Below are positions 23,488 through 35,883 of a stretch of 64,000 nucleotides of DNA, piece by piece. How positions within the stretch are numbered: the first letter of the stretch is position 1; each line of letters starts with the position of its first letter. The stretch is taken from positions 2,604,001-2,668,000 of the forward strand of contig JADLSH010000382.1 of NCBI GenBank assembly GCA_016169945.1, given 5' to 3'. A program made the position numbers and the translations under genes. The DNA comes from Trachythela sp. YZ-2020. Taxonomy: Eukaryota; Cnidaria; Anthozoa; Malacalcyonacea; Clavulariidae. The notes beneath the pieces were generated by a model. That model worked only from the letters and a program-made list of their open reading frames with translations. It was not told the origin of the DNA and ran no database searches.

Positions 23488-23657
23488 AGCTGTTGAAACG
23501 TAAAAAGATAGAAATCTTTGTTGTGGGAATTGGGAAATATATTGATGGGATCGAGGAAATGGTTCACGTCGCTTCATATCCACCCAAAGAACACCTTTTC
23601 CGAGTTGAAACTGTCGATGACTGCTTAGACGTTGTCAATCTTGTCATTAAAAAGTAG

Positions 23658-24147
23658 ATCATGAGACCGACAAAGTAGTGGACAAACTCCTGCCCCCTTG
23701 CAAATAGAATACTGTAATTTAAAGTGCCTTTCTTTCCTTTATACTACAGTAAAACATCATGCAATGAATAGTGTTAATTTTGTATTCTTATTCAATGATA
23801 GTCATTAAACACCTAAAGTTAGTCAAAACAAGATAAGTACAAAAGAGATTTTCTCTTTACTAGAAATAATTGTAATTGTCAATTTATTTTAAATAAATTC
23901 TGTTATTTTGAATAAAATATGGCTTTTTTTTTCTTTTTTTTTATATTTATTACACTTTATTGGGTAAAAAAAAGGAACATTTACAAATTTAAGACAATTA
24001 GTGAATTACAAGTTTACCCAAATGGAAGAGATGCGAACGGGAAGTAAAAAAGATTACATTACCATGCAAGGCATCTCCCCAACTAAATATATACAATTAT
24101 TTTTTATCTATGGAAATAAAGCAATCTGATTGGCTAGCGAGCGTTTT
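23658..24147. other. 3' flank of vWA copy 1
   Basis: AT-rich sequence with several AATAAA-like signals (for example near 23890-23915), which may serve as the vWA polyadenylation region. No gene seen. The duplication boundary is at 24147/24148. Confidence 0.4.
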
Positions 24148-24948
24148 TCCCAACCCGAAAGCGAAACGCAATTCAAACTATTAAAAGTATATAGCCCTCA
24201 TGGAAAAGTCCGCTCACGTTGTACCTTCATTCAAATCATTATCGCTATAGCCCAATTTAAATTTATTGGCCATGCAAGATGCTCCTACAAACCTCGATAA
24301 TGCGGTAACAAAAGATAACTCCTAAGTCTTTCAATGACAATGGTAATGACTTAAGTCGCCATAATTATACAATATTTAATTAATTGCAAAAATACACGTA
24401 TTATGAGGAGTCTAATTTCAAAATAAGCTTTATAGTTTCCATTTTGGTCATCCTCACCACTAATTGTAATTCAAGTTTTTTATTTCAAATTTACGGTACC
24501 GTGGACTAAAGCTACGTCTTGGTACTGTCGTTTTCTATTTTTAATAGGTACGCATGCATGCAGTAAATAGCGCGTGAGAAATCTATTTATTTCGTGCGCC
24601 AGAAACGGACTCGCACTATACCTTGGTTTGTTCACTGTTTGGCGAATCTGATAATTTTCCTTGTGTCTGTACCGGGAGGTGATGGGAATTATGTTAATTA
24701 ATATTGGTGGACATCTCACGCTATGATCTATCGCGCCAATATTCAACTTCTCATATTCATGTCCTGGTTAATTTTCAACATATTTCGAACATTCAACTTC
24801 TGATGAGTGCTGAATAATCGGTATGTTCAATGTTCGATTTAACTTCAATGTCGAAAATGTGTTGGATAATATACATGTTCAATGTCCGATATAACTTCAA
24901 TGTCGAAAATATGTTGAATAATAAACAACTTCAATGTCCGAAATAACT

Positions 24949-25356
24949 TCAATGTCGGAAACATGTTGAACGACGACAATCATGAATATTGGCGGTAATA
25001 TGACGCCATATGACGCCATACACAATGGGCAGATCAATTATATTTTGTGCCTCCACGGGCTCTACCACAATAGGTAGATCAATGTTTCTTTCGGCCACAA
25101 TGGGCAGATCAATATTTTGTGCCTCAATGGGCTCTACCACAACAGGTAGATTGATATTTTTTGCTGCCACCACGGGTAGTTCAATGTTATTATTTTCCAC
25201 CATCACAGGTAGATCAATGTTATTCTGTGCCACAACGGGCTCTATGACTACAGCTATGTCACTATTTGTCACCGTCATAGGTGGGGTTGTTTTTGCCTGC
25301 ACAGGCGATATATCAACTGTGTCGATCACAGACCGACATATCTCGTAAGAAAGCAC
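24949..25356 (-). pseudogene. Repetitive NIDLPVV-type coding exon (copy 2)
   Basis: The same repeats as at 10736-11037, here continuous upstream into TVDISPVQAKTTPPMTVTNSDIAVV. This is the exact place where A2 sits in copy 1. The right end of the long-inverted-repeat element lies at about 25001. The frame overlaps that of the peptidase-like domain by 30 bp but is in another phase, so a frameshift or unseen intron lies between. Confidence 0.5.
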
Positions 25357-25634
25357 GTTTGAACATGAAACACTAACAATTTTTGGAAGTTATCTATAGA
25401 TAAAAATTGGACACCTGGGTCTAGGATTATTAAGCCACTATTCAAAGCTTTTAAGTACATTTTGTCTCGTTGTAATAAGACATTATATATTGTTGATTTC
25501 GACCACTCGATAAATGGCTTATTTCGTGCTGTTAAAATTGCCGATAAAATCATGAAAGCATATTGCTTGCCTCTAGAATGAACACTAAAATGTTCATCGC
25601 CTTGTTCTATATCACCAGAAAGAAATAAAGCCAT
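25326..25634 (-). pseudogene. Degenerate cysteine-peptidase-like domain (copy 2)
   Basis: Identical in protein to the copy at 20138-20446, including tyrosine in place of the expected active-site cysteine. The shared change means it predates the duplication. Confidence 0.45.
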
Positions 25635-26947
25635 ACTTACCTGAATTTTTCAGAAAATATTTTGTTATCATTCGCGTCCAGTGTAAAAAGCTTGTAAAAT
25701 CTCGAGTAAATTCTTGAGCACATGGAGCAAAACATGCGCGCGCAATACAAAATCTTATTCGAACTCCCCCTCATTTTTCAAATGTTCTTCCAACTTGTTT
25801 ATTCCCCCGGAATTACGATAAACATCTTAACCGAGGCCAAATCCAAATCTAGACAATACATAGGTCGGGTAAAAGACTGGGGCAAGTGAACTCTGGAGAA
25901 ACCTTAGCGCGTCAAGAATAGTGTGCTGCCTCGCTGACGCTCGGCAACAATAAACACTTTTTGTTCGAACGAATGCACTGCAGGATATTGCATTCTTTTT
26001 GATTGACAACTTTGATAACTTTAATCACCTGTGAATGTGACAATCACCGAGAGATCTATTTCCTGAAACGTTACTATAAAATAACATGTTGGCAGGGCTG
26101 AGATCAAAAGCGCAGTAGAGGGAAGTCATCGTCTTCATAAGCAGCAAGAACACTGACACCTGAAAAAAAAATATGGGTTCGCCGTTTTTCTATCAGTTGT
26201 ATGCTGTTTGTTCGTGCATATTCTTGCAGACGTTGAATCTCGAAGATTGAATTGACCATTTTGGGTGCGTGCAACGACGCCAAAGCCGACATTGCCACCA
26301 ATTACTGATAAAGAATACTATGAGAGTAATTGAAAGCTAAATTTGATTTTATCAGTGCGTTTTTGACATAGAAAGCATGAATACGAACTAGACGCAACCT
26401 GCATGGATCAATAGTCATACTTAATTTGTTTAATTTATTCTTTCTATAGAGTTTGAATACATTCCGGCGAACAGCGAGACTGCCGACAAGTTGACTGAGA
26501 AGTTTCTAGGCATACCTATTGGTAAACGCGTCAAAAGAGAGACTAAGCTTGAGGACATCGTGGCTATATTGGATGTGTCTGGTTCAGGGGGAAAATGTGA
26601 ATTCGATAAAGGGAAAATAGCTTTGCGAAATCTAATGGATTTGAGTCAAACCAATGGATATCTTGATGATTACTACGCTGGGTTGTATATTCGACCAAAG
26701 CTACAATAATGTTTAAGTTTTTGCCTGCCTAGCAAGGTGCAGATAAGATGGATAGCTTTCCTTATGAAGCAGGTCGGACAAATACAGCTGACGCGCTTGA
26801 TAAAATAAAGGAACTATCTTCCGACCCTAGTGCAGGTGAGAAGAAATGGTTATATACAAAAATGTTTATCTGAGGAGAAGGGGGAGTATACTGGTGCATG
26901 ATTTGATATAATGTTTAAATTACCTAAAGTATACATAAGAATTAAAA

Positions 26948-27009
26948 AGAGTTATAGTCAAATGAAGCCAAATAGCTACTACTATTTGGCTTCATTTGAC
27001 TATAACTCT
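26948..27009. repeat. Perfect 28-bp-arm hairpin (copy 2)
   Basis: Same hairpin as at 21763-21824, arms still perfectly paired. Confidence 0.85.
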
Positions 27010-27060
27010 TTCTATCTTACAATGCTACTGAAGGACAACTTCATTCGATATACCTAAGAA

Positions 27061-28199
27061 TTATTCATATTTTATTCTATGAATTGTCTCGAATTTTTTA
27101 TTTTCCAATGAAAAATTATGATTTTGTGGGTTGCTTAAATGGTTGTGGTCTAAACTTGGGCGAATGGGCGTATAAGCATATTCCATACATTCTATTTGAC
27201 TCTCTTTAGGTTGTTTTCTGAAATGCGTATTTGCGCCTATAGGTATTTTGGAAATTCTGCTAAGCAAAAATCGTTTATCTTTTTTCATAATGCAAAGCAT
27301 TAAATTTCTTCCAAATATTAAATTATATTTGTATATTTTCCTTAAACTTCCAAATATATTTTGAATTAAGTTCGATGTCGTTTGAGTACTCTTGCTTTGA
27401 AAAGATTTAACATGGTTTTGAAATCGCTCTTTAAATATACTGTCTGTTATGCCAATGTAGTGCTGGATACTGTTTGTGTTGTTTCTGGAAACGGTTGCCT
27501 AATTGTAATGGTATGTTTGTCAAGCATTGTTTCTGAAGTGGGTATGCCGTGTTCTTAGCCCTGCAGGTGCAACTCCTTGTGTCTTTGCTAAGCGGCTGGT
27601 TTTTTCCTGATTATGTGTGCTTTGTATTTTGTGATTATGGATTTGATATTGTTCATGTACTTATAACTGAGTCTAACTGTGTTTTTGTTTAAAAGTTTGT
27701 ATTCTGGAGAAAAATACATATCAATTAGGTTAAGACAATTGCATCCTATGCTCGTTCTGATATTTTTACTGAGTGGAAGGTTGAACCAGATAATATTGTG
27801 GTATCTATTTATACGTGATTGTTGTGGTGTTTGTTTCGTATAACTTAAATCGTGTTTAAAATTCTTTGTTTTAATGCGTTTCGGTAAATTGGCTCAGATA
27901 CTTGAAAAGATTGTTTTTCTGATGAGAGAAGTGAAATGCGCTTGTTAATGTAGGTAGCTGTTTTAAATGCATGGTGAATAATTTGATTGCCTATTTATAT
28001 GTAATGGTCGTCATTGAGCTTTCGGAAGGATCATTGTATTTCCATTATTGAAGTCGAGAGTAACATCGAGAAAGTTGACTACACGTAAATATGCTTCTGC
28101 CACGATTTTAGGCCAATTGCTCGAAATATTTCTAAATTTCATTTCTCGTTTTATCTGACAATCCGTCGTCTCTATACAGGCCGATGTTTTCTTTGCCAA
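27061..28199 (-). mobile_element. Penelope-like retroelement relic (copy 2)
   Basis: Copy of the relic at 21876-23014, with the same stops and the same order of RT-like and GIY-YIG-like segments. Confidence 0.65.
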
Positions 28200-28495
28200 A
28201 CATTTTTCCTGAGTGGATAAATATGAAAAAGCCTACTAGTTCGTAAACATCAGCGCCATCATAGCTACCCATGGCAACGATTTTCTGGCATGTTCAATTA
28301 TAGAAAGTTCATCCTCGGTTATATTTGCCAAATTTCAGGCACAAAATTATGCTTGATCCAGTAAATTTTCAGAAATTGACAGGTAGAAATCAATAATATC
28401 AAACAAAATACAAGTATGTCTGATTTTTCTTTGATGTTGCTAAACCATTTTTTATTGTTATTTTTTACTAATTGTTATCTTCTTGCAGGCGGACG

Positions 28496-28672
28496 TTTAG
28501 GCGATTTAAGGAAAAATTGGGACTTTTAAGCCATGCGATTTAGGGCGAGTTAAGGCGAGTTGAGGTAACTTCGCGAGATAATGCGAGTTAAGGTGAGTTA
28601 AGGCGATTTAAGGGAAAATTGGGATTTTAAGCGATGCGATTTAAGGCGAGTTGAGGTCCCCCGAAGAGGCCT
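28496..28672. mobile_element. A-family MITE in the vWA last exon (copy 2)
   Basis: Same position and borders as at 23311-23487. Confidence 0.7.
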
Positions 28673-29331
28673 AGCTGTTGAAACGTAAAAAGATAGAAAT
28701 CTTTGTTGTGGGAATTGGGAAATATATTGATGGGATCGAGGAAATGGTTCACGTCGCTTCATATCCACCCAAAGAACACCTTTTCCGAGTTGAAACTGTC
28801 GATGACTGCTTAGACGTTGTCAATCTTGTCATTAAAAAGTAGATCATGAGACCGACAAAGTAGTGGACAAACTCCTGCCCCCTTGCAAATAGAATACTGT
28901 AATTTAAAGTGCCTTTCTTTCCTTTATACTACAGTAAAACATCATGCAATGAATAGTGTTAATTTTGTATTCTTATTCAATGATAGTCATTAAACACCTA
29001 AAGTTAGTCAAAACAAGATAAGTACAAAAGAGATTTTCTCTTTACTAGAAATAATTGTAATTGTCAATTTATTTTAAATAAATTCTGTTATTTTGAATAA
29101 AATATGGCTTTTTTTTTCTTTTTTTTTATATTTATTATACTTTATTGGGTAAAAAAAAGGAACATTTACAAATTTAAGACAATTAGTGAATTACAAGTTT
29201 ACCCAAATGGAAGAGATGCGAACGGGAAGTAAAAAAGATTACATTACCATGCAAGGCATCTCCCCAACTAAATATATACAATTATTTTTTATCTATGGAA
29301 ATAAAGCAATCTGATTGGCCAGCGAGCGTTT

Positions 29332-30163
29332 CAGAGGGGTCCGGATTTTTGCATCCGGCCCGCTCTGGATTGCGCGACAAAACACAGGAGTGAAGCAATT
29401 TTTTTGAACCCAAAAAGTTCAAAAAGCTAGCCTAACGAGAGTACAAAAATGAATTGCATCAACTCTAAAGGCTTCATACTAAGCACGATGCGCCGAGAAA
29501 ACTAATGCATTTGTTTTAAATGCTCGTGTATTTTAGTATTTGGCCACATTAAAGTAAAAAAAATACAGTTTAAACAGATATCATAGAAGAAAAACGAACT
29601 GTAGTGAAAACATGATTTTTCTGCCCATTTGTTAAAGTACGTTTCGTATACATATTGTAAACAAAAAAAATTAAAGCCTTGGCCCTTGGAAAACAAAGTT
29701 GAGGCTATATGTTTCTTATCGTGAAACGACCAGAAAAAAATTACAGCATACCTTGTTCATTGTCAGTTTTAGTAGAAAGCGTTGATCGAAGTCAAACACA
29801 TGCATTCACTGCATGATTCACTTTATGAGTTTTTTATGGGCAAATCAAGTAAACACGAAGATACCCTTGTCGAAGCAACACTGAACACCAGAAAACCAGG
29901 CCAAAACCTTTCATTCCTATGCTTTTCTGCTCCCTTTTTAAAAAATATCGTGTACATTTCTACAGAAACTATGTTTTTTTGTGAGTTTCTTGCCAGTTTC
30001 CCCTGAGTTTTCGTCTTCGTGTGTTCTTTCAACGTTCAGGTTTTGTCAGCCACTCAGCCTCGCTTTGATTTGACAATTGCACTGATCTCAAATTATTTCA
30101 CTACACTGGAATTTTCAGTTTTAATCAATTCTTAAGTTTTACATATGATAAAAAATAAACACG
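29332..30163. other. No gene recognised
   Basis: Begins with a short GC-rich stretch (GGGGTCCGG…CATCCGG). The frames on both strands at 29782-30032 overlap and are not protein-like. Nothing else is seen. Confidence 0.4.
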
Positions 30164-30660
30164 TTATTTACCGGCAGCGTCGGTCCGGATGAGAAAAACT
30201 GTGCCCTCGGTCTTGAAAACGTCCCAGGTACATAACAAATTTACATCAAATACAGTAGAAACTAACATAGAATAAGAAATACAAATGTAATGTTTAAATA
30301 TTTTAAAACTAGGGAAAGTATTTGGTGGAGCTACTCTGCTAACGCTGTTCCATAAATTTACTATTCTATTGAAGTACGAGTTCTGATATGTAGTAGTTTT
30401 ACAAAAGGGAGTCTTGAGCATCAGGTTTGAGTTCATAGGAAGAAGAGAGCGGTTATGGGTGACAAATGAAACATGATCGTGGACGTTGAGGTCAGTGATA
30501 CCATAGAGGGCTTTATAGAAGAAAACCAGGTCTTATATTTCTCTATCGTAGCACAAGGGTAACAGATTCAATTGCTTCAGTCGTTCGGCGTAGCTGACCT
30601 CCCCCCTTTTTGCTCTCAATATCCATCCGGTGGCTCGCCTCTGCACTCGCAAAGAAACAA
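30164..30660 (-). mobile_element. LINE ORF2 C-terminal fragment
   Basis: The minus-strand frame carries the typical end of a non-LTR retrotransposon polyprotein: AERLKQLNLLPLCYDREI near 30570, FFYKALYG, then SYFNRIVNLWNSV and a final CTW motif. One stop (after DREI) breaks it. Both ends are missing, so it is a dead 5'-truncated copy. Confidence 0.75.
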
Positions 30661-31559
30661 TGAATGCAATTCCCGAAAAAATTTCGACCTGACATGAAAG
30701 ACAAATAAAAATATATACAAACGACTATAGGTCACCCCTGTTGATCACACTAGACTAATGGAATATCGAAACGTTGGATCGGGTAGGCAATTTGTTCGGC
30801 ATTAATCCTTTACACAAAAGGTGGCACTGAACAAAAAGCTTTAAATATCCTACGACAGCTTTCATTACCGAACAATTTTCTATTACATTCCTGAACTAAT
30901 TTGCACCATAGACGTCTAAAGTTTATCAAGTATCGCGGACACGCGAATAGAGCAATCTTCAATAATTCTTGCACGTATTCTGCTGTCTGGAAAGTTTAAT
31001 GAAATTATAAATTCTATGGTGATCCAATCAAAAAATGCCTGAATCGAAATGAGATGTAAGTTGGTAAGATGTCAAATGTTTTAAAAAGTGGCAATCCTAA
31101 TTTGGAATATATCTCTGTTATTTATTTAATACTTGACTAATAGTTATATTTAATAATATATTTAATACTTATATTTAATAGTAAATGCACATGTTTTGAC
31201 TCAATCTTACAGATATTGATATTTTGAACCCTTAAGGAATATTTAACTTTGCCACATGTCTGCCATAATAATAAAGGGCAGATCTAGCGGTCATTAAATC
31301 AGTCACGCGACTGAGGTAAAATTGCGTTGATAATTGATACGCGAAAGTTGTCCAGTGATTATCTTTCATGCAGCGGCAGCCAGCAGCAGAGATAATAATC
31401 AAAAGAGTCGAGTTATCAAGAGTAATTATCAAATATCGGTTATCTGCGTGAATCTATGACTAATCGGGGGGCGATTCTAGCCATTTGATTGGTCAAGATG
31501 TTCATTTCCATGGAGATCGGCCATTTTGACTGAACTTCGTGAGGGTTTGACCACTGAGC
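30661..31559. other. No gene recognised
   Basis: AT-rich non-coding sequence, with short TATTTAATA repeats near 31120-31190. No structure of note. Confidence 0.4.
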
Positions 31560-31935
31560 TATACTATTACTGGAGGAACTGTTGCTAATGTCAGGCAGAA
31601 AAATGTCCGCAAAAACATGTCGCATTTTGCCATTTTCTGACGCCATAATGACGCCACTGGTTCTATTTGAAAATGGTAATTACCACTGACCAGGGCTCAT
31701 TAAGAGTCCGCTACAATGTTCACCCCCCTGGTTTTTAAGAAAATATTTTTGGTTTTTGCCGTGAATTTTCGTTGTTGTTTTCGACTCTTCCACATACGTT
31801 TTCAACTCTTGACCATTTGTTCAAAGATTTGGAAGTCGTACACGGTATGCCCATCCGTAAAAGACAACAAACAAAATATAAATCCTCCAAGAATGATGGG
31901 CGAAGACGATATTTGCAGGCAGTATAAACAGGTAA
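31560..31935 (+). repeat. Dispersed inverted repeat, left copy
   Basis: This block aligns to the reverse complement of 49080-49470: ACTGAGCT…CTGGAGGA, GGCAGAAAA, AAAACATG, CGCTACAA, CCCCTGGTTTTT and AAAGACAACAAA occur in the same order. The plus-strand translation around 31760-31850 (TLDHLFKDLEVV) matches the translated right copy (TFKHFFKDVQVV), so an exon may be conserved in both. It could be the end of a large element or a paralogous first exon. Confidence 0.5.
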
Positions 31936-33165
31936 AAGACGAATTATTTCAGTATTTCACAGTTCACATCGTGAAAAATTGGCAGGCAAAACGATAAAAT
32001 ACACCCAATTTGTTAAGAAAACAACTTGCTTGTACAGTGTAATGCATTATCTTAGCAAGCAGCGACCTGTATATTTCACAATTTGCCAATTTGGTTGTAG
32101 AAACCAACAAAATATCGTGCTATAAACTCAGTTTTACCCTAAAAGCAAAGGGGTATTTTTATGTTAAAAAGGTTGAAATTCCACATTTTTAATTCATACC
32201 ATTTATTATGTTGTGGGTTGCGTATGCATTTAAGTTGCATTTATTAACTAGCATGGAAAATTGCTTCTGGTAGGAGTATGAATTATGAAACCATGCATTT
32301 TGCAACAAATATTGGTATATGCAGGGGCCCACTGATACACAGATTTGCAAGAATTTATTGAGGGGAGGGTAATCTTTAAGGCATGTATGATACTATGACT
32401 TGAATTTACTCCCTGCATGTAGATTCAATTTCACATTCAGATTTAAACATCAATCAATTGTCGGATTCGAACTGTCCAATCCGAACCGAAGCACACCTCT
32501 ATTTTAGTCCCACCGTGAGAACATTGCATATTTTGTATTAGCCTGCTATCAGTGGCTAGGGGGGAGGGCTAGGGTTGGGGTTATTAGGAACCCGAGAAAA
32601 AGAAAGTGGAGGAGCCTTCGCCCACTAGCACTGCTCTGCAGGCTAAATTTGTAAGTAATCTATTCCTTTTTATTGCAGAATTCATCACACAATGACACAG
32701 CCCCACTTTCTGCTGACAATATACAGTAATTATTATCATGCAACATGTTCGGATATTGAAGATACAATATCATATTTTATTGTTTTTATATTTAAACTTT
32801 CTTAAATAATTGCCTGAAAAAAGAAATCACTATTAATAATCAAGTTATCATGGTTTATTAATTAATAGAAAATATTGAATTAAAGATATTAATAGAATTA
32901 TGTTCAATAAAATATATACAGTAACATTCATGCACTCGTTAACTAATTTGCAGTCATGAAACATGTGCATCTTAATTGATGCCTCGTTCCTTTTTCTCGG
33001 TATTAATAACTGCATGTATGACAGACTTTCCTGCAATTATTGAGGAGAGAAATTATACTGTGTTATTAGACATTTTTGTTACCTATATGTATTTTATCTC
33101 TATAAAGGGTGGAAGAGAGATAAAACCTTTGTTGGTTTATGTACAATACTATTTGTGCACCTTGC
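31936..33165. other. No gene recognised
   Basis: AT-rich. Reading frames are short and not protein-like. A G-rich stretch lies near 32555-32580. Confidence 0.4.
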
Positions 33166-33267
33166 ATTAACCCATTAACTTGCAGTACCCTACCACTGAC
33201 GAGTAAAATTGTCTGGCGTTAGACAGAGTAAAATACCAAAGTATGGCGCATTGCCAGCTAATGGATT
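33166..33267. repeat. Short TTAACCCATTA / TAATGGATTAA foldback repeat
   Basis: About 100 bp with inverted ends. A related sequence with TTAACCCATTAAG…TCTGGCG-like content in inverted order is at about 36860-36980. Likely a small MITE family. Confidence 0.45.
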
Positions 33268-33929
33268 AAATAAGAAAATCCATTATATTTATCAATAATA
33301 GCTTGTTATGACTTGAGGGCACAAATATATATTGCTGCTTACATTAACAATTTTTTCTGCCAGGAAGACTTCACTACACCTTGGGAGGGGTTCACAGTTA
33401 ACCCTTCCACACCCCCTATAGTGTCTGGCACTGCTGCCCAAGCAATATTATTCTGTTATGGATAAAGCTCCTAATTACAATTTTAGACAGGAGCATGGCA
33501 AATATATAATATATTTTATCACTTTCGAGTTTATCTTGTTTGACTGCCCTATAAATATCAAGAAAATTTTCAATTTACTAAAACTACCAGCTGTTAAATT
33601 TCCCACGGAGGACAATTAAAATCTATATATAGTTTATACACCTAACTTCACAGTACTATAAATGAATGCTGTTTTAAACAAGTTGAAACAACCTGAAAAT
33701 TTTGTTATCAAAACCAGCATGAGACTATCAATCGGGTTTTTTGACGTAAAATATAATGGGAAAAGTGCATCTATTTATACTGTGGCACAATAATAGGCCG
33801 AGTGCACATATTTTAAACAATGAACTGTGACAAACTGCAAAAAAAATAAAAGTTTCCTTACCCATTTCTTAATCATAATACTCAAGTTTTGAAATTTAAC
33901 CCAAAAGTATAGAAAACAAGTATATTTTA

Positions 33930-34185
33930 AAACAACCTTTAATATGGGATGGGAAAAATGTTTTCTTCAACAGTGATTTGTACCATTGTGGCATCCATAA
34001 ACGGAGCAAAACCTCACTTTTCTCTCCACGTTGTAAAACAAACAAGGCAGGCGAAAACATGAAGGTTTGAGCTTTTAAAACAAAATATTTTGCAGAAACA
34101 AATATTGTGCAAAAAACCAGGGGAGTAAAATAAAGCTCAGTAATATAATATAGCTCAGTGGGTTTGACCGGTTTGCGCGATCATG
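33930..34185 (-). repeat. Dispersed inverted repeat, partial third copy
   Basis: Contains ACCAGGGGAGT followed by two copies of an AGCTCAGT…ATATA block, like the right copy at 49300-49470. The minus-strand translation includes VRFCSVYGCHNGT, which recalls the start of a THAP zinc finger, but the rest of the domain is absent. Confidence 0.4.
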
Positions 34186-34688
34186 ACCTCATATATGAAT
34201 TTTCTGATTGGCTGATTAAAAAAGATTCTCCACTCTTATTGGCTCCTTTTGTTTGACTGATTTGACTGATTCATATCATTGCTTGGGGTGTTCGGCAGAT
34301 CGGTGAATATATTCAACAAAGAATATTTTTTTTTTGAATCTGTGTATTATTTATACCGCGAAGGTTCAATTTTGACTAAGTCAGTATATAGAAGTCTTGT
34401 TTATTTTATACGAGACTGTTTAGTCCGCGTATGAATGAGACAAATGATGATGCGAATCGATGCTACAATTTATTATATATTCCATGTATATTATACATAT
34501 GCATTTTGAAAGGAATAGAAACATTTTCCCCGCAGTGTACAGTTGTACCATAACGAATATCTAATATGTAACAGTGTCTAACTGGCTTCATTTCCTGCAC
34601 CAGTAGTGAAAATTGGATTACGTTATCCAGCCTATTATAGTTGTTCAATAAAATGTCTATTCAATCAATAAAATCTTTTAAAAAATCG

Positions 34689-35077
34689 TTATTGTTTAGC
34701 GGCACACATGTTATTAGATGTTCCAAAGTTTTTCCATTGACTCCAAAAGCTTGTCCCATGAAACAAGACGATGTGAGGCATGGCTGTATTACCATAGTTC
34801 ATATTAAACTGAGTGCCAATGATGTGAACCAAATCTTGACTGCATGACCAGAGATGGCTAGTGACAGAATTGTTGCAAAAAGATACACGCAATGTTGCCC
34901 AATCATTAGCATAGCCTTTGACATCCAGACATTTACTCGAGTGCTGGTTTCTTAATTGCATGTTATTCATCCATGTCCACCATTGGCTTACGTCATGAAT
35001 ATCACATGACCTCCCTATGACGTCACCATTATTGACCGAAACGCATTTGTTATGAGCAGGTGTATAGATCTGAAACT
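34689..35077 (-). CDS. R-type lectin exon, mannose-receptor type
   Basis: The exon follows a CTCTTAG acceptor and runs to a TAA at 34689. The translation starts FQIYTPAHNKCVSV and contains SQWWTW, KCLDVKG, LWSC, MNYGN and WSQWKNFGTSNNMC. This is the order of the N-terminal cysteine-rich ricin-B-type domain of the macrophage mannose receptor/PLA2 receptor family (from memory: FLIY…CV, C.G, W.C, NYGN, W..WK..GT..N.C). All cysteine pairs of the trefoil appear present. In the family the domain binds sulphated sugars and is followed by other lectin domains; here the frame ends just after the domain, so this is a terminal exon or a truncated gene. Upstream exons were not found. Confidence 0.75.
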
Positions 35078-35593
35078 CTAAGAGGTAAATCAAATACATT
35101 TTGCCACTAATGAAATAGTATAAAAAGTCAACAACCACAGGATCATTGTATTATAGAAATTAAACTGCATATCATGAAAATGTCACCAACTTGGATAACT
35201 GATGATTACCCTGGCCTATTAAACATGTTTGTAGAATCAAGAAATATAAGATTTTATATCTTGTATATTTATCTAAAATGACTTAGTATTTGGTTTAGTA
35301 GAAAAATCCATTTAGACCGTACCAAAACAAAGTAACTTAACGATTCGTGATCCAATGGAAAATATCTTGTAGTTTCTCCACATACCTGTGCTCTTATCCT
35401 CCAAAACTTTTGGAAAGCAGCTTGCATTGTATTCCTACAGGTAAAAGAACACAGAAAACGTTTCTTTTTTGTTTTATTAAGAGAGATTACTGAATACTTA
35501 ATGCAAAAGAAAAACAGGCCTTGTTCGACTGGTACATGCAAACAGCAAAATTTGAAGTTACAAATTCACCAAGAAAAATGTTAGTAATTGATA

Positions 35594-35883
35594 CACGAAT
35601 CGCGAAATTCGGCGCGCATCCAAATGACGCGTTCTGAGTCGGGCAAAAATCGCAGTTAAAGAAAAACATGTAGCTGTGACTGGATGATTTAAAATATGCG
35701 TATTAAAGTATTCAAATGTTCAGTCATGCATTCGTGTTTTTATTGTTGTGATATGTAATCACGAATGCATGACTGAACATTTGAATACTTTAATACGCAT
35801 ATTTTAAATCATCCAGTCACAGCTACATGTTTTTATTTAACTGTGATTTTTGCCCGATTTTTGCCCGAATTTCGCGATTCGTG
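35594..35883. mobile_element. Tc1/mariner-type MITE, 290 bp palindrome
   Basis: The two halves are near-perfect complements around a small loop near 35745. Ends are CACGAATCGCG and its complement, flanked by TA (35592-35593, 35884-35885). The full-length foldback would form a strong hairpin. No coding capacity. Confidence 0.8.

Larger units (their letters stand above)
21264..23657 (+). pseudogene. vWA-domain gene, copy 1 (exon intact, last exon hit by MITE)
   Basis: Exon 21264-21650 follows a TATAG acceptor and ends at GTGAGA. It encodes a von Willebrand A domain with the metal-ion-dependent adhesion motif DVSGS (about 21390) and the matching Thr in GRTNTADAL. The last exon starts after TTGCAG at 23303 and ends at TAG 23655-23657, with the vWA end VVGIGKYIDGIEEM and DDCLDVVNLVIKK. 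An A-family MITE (23311-23487) replaces or interrupts its first part, so the domain core is incomplete. The intron hosts a Penelope relic. vWA domains bind ligands through a divalent metal. Upstream exons were not identified. Confidence 0.7.
9892..24147. repeat. Tandem duplication, copy 1 (interrupted by element A2)
   Basis: The sequence 9892-11037 joined to 20098-24147 matches 24148-29331 almost base for base. Copy 1 is split only by the 9-kb A2 element and its target copy. The unit is about 5.2 kb without A2. It carries the right arm of the long-inverted-repeat element, a repetitive coding exon, a degenerate peptidase-like domain, a vWA gene and a Penelope relic. Confidence 0.9.
26450..28842 (+). 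pseudogene. vWA-domain gene, copy 2 (frameshift and nonsense)
   Basis: Same structure as copy 1: first exon 26450-26835, MITE-disrupted last exon ending at TAG 28840-28842. Loss of one G near 26684 shifts the frame just after DDYYAG, and a CAAG-to-CTAG change near 26729 would add a stop. Copy 1 keeps the exon open, so copy 2 is the more decayed duplicate. Confidence 0.72.
24148..29331. repeat. Tandem duplication, copy 2
   Basis: Starts at the base that matches 9892 and ends at GCGAGCGTTT, which matches the end of copy 1 at 24147. It contains no A2 insertion. Differences from copy 1 are few substitutions and small indels, including one in the vWA exon. Confidence 0.9.

Noticed and set aside
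33930..34185. THAP zinc finger (CSVYGC)
   Set aside because: Only the first few residues fit; the rest of the domain is missing.
34463..34648. Minus-strand frame with a possible acceptor, downstream of the lectin exon
   Set aside because: The lectin frame ends in a stop before it, and no family resemblance was seen.
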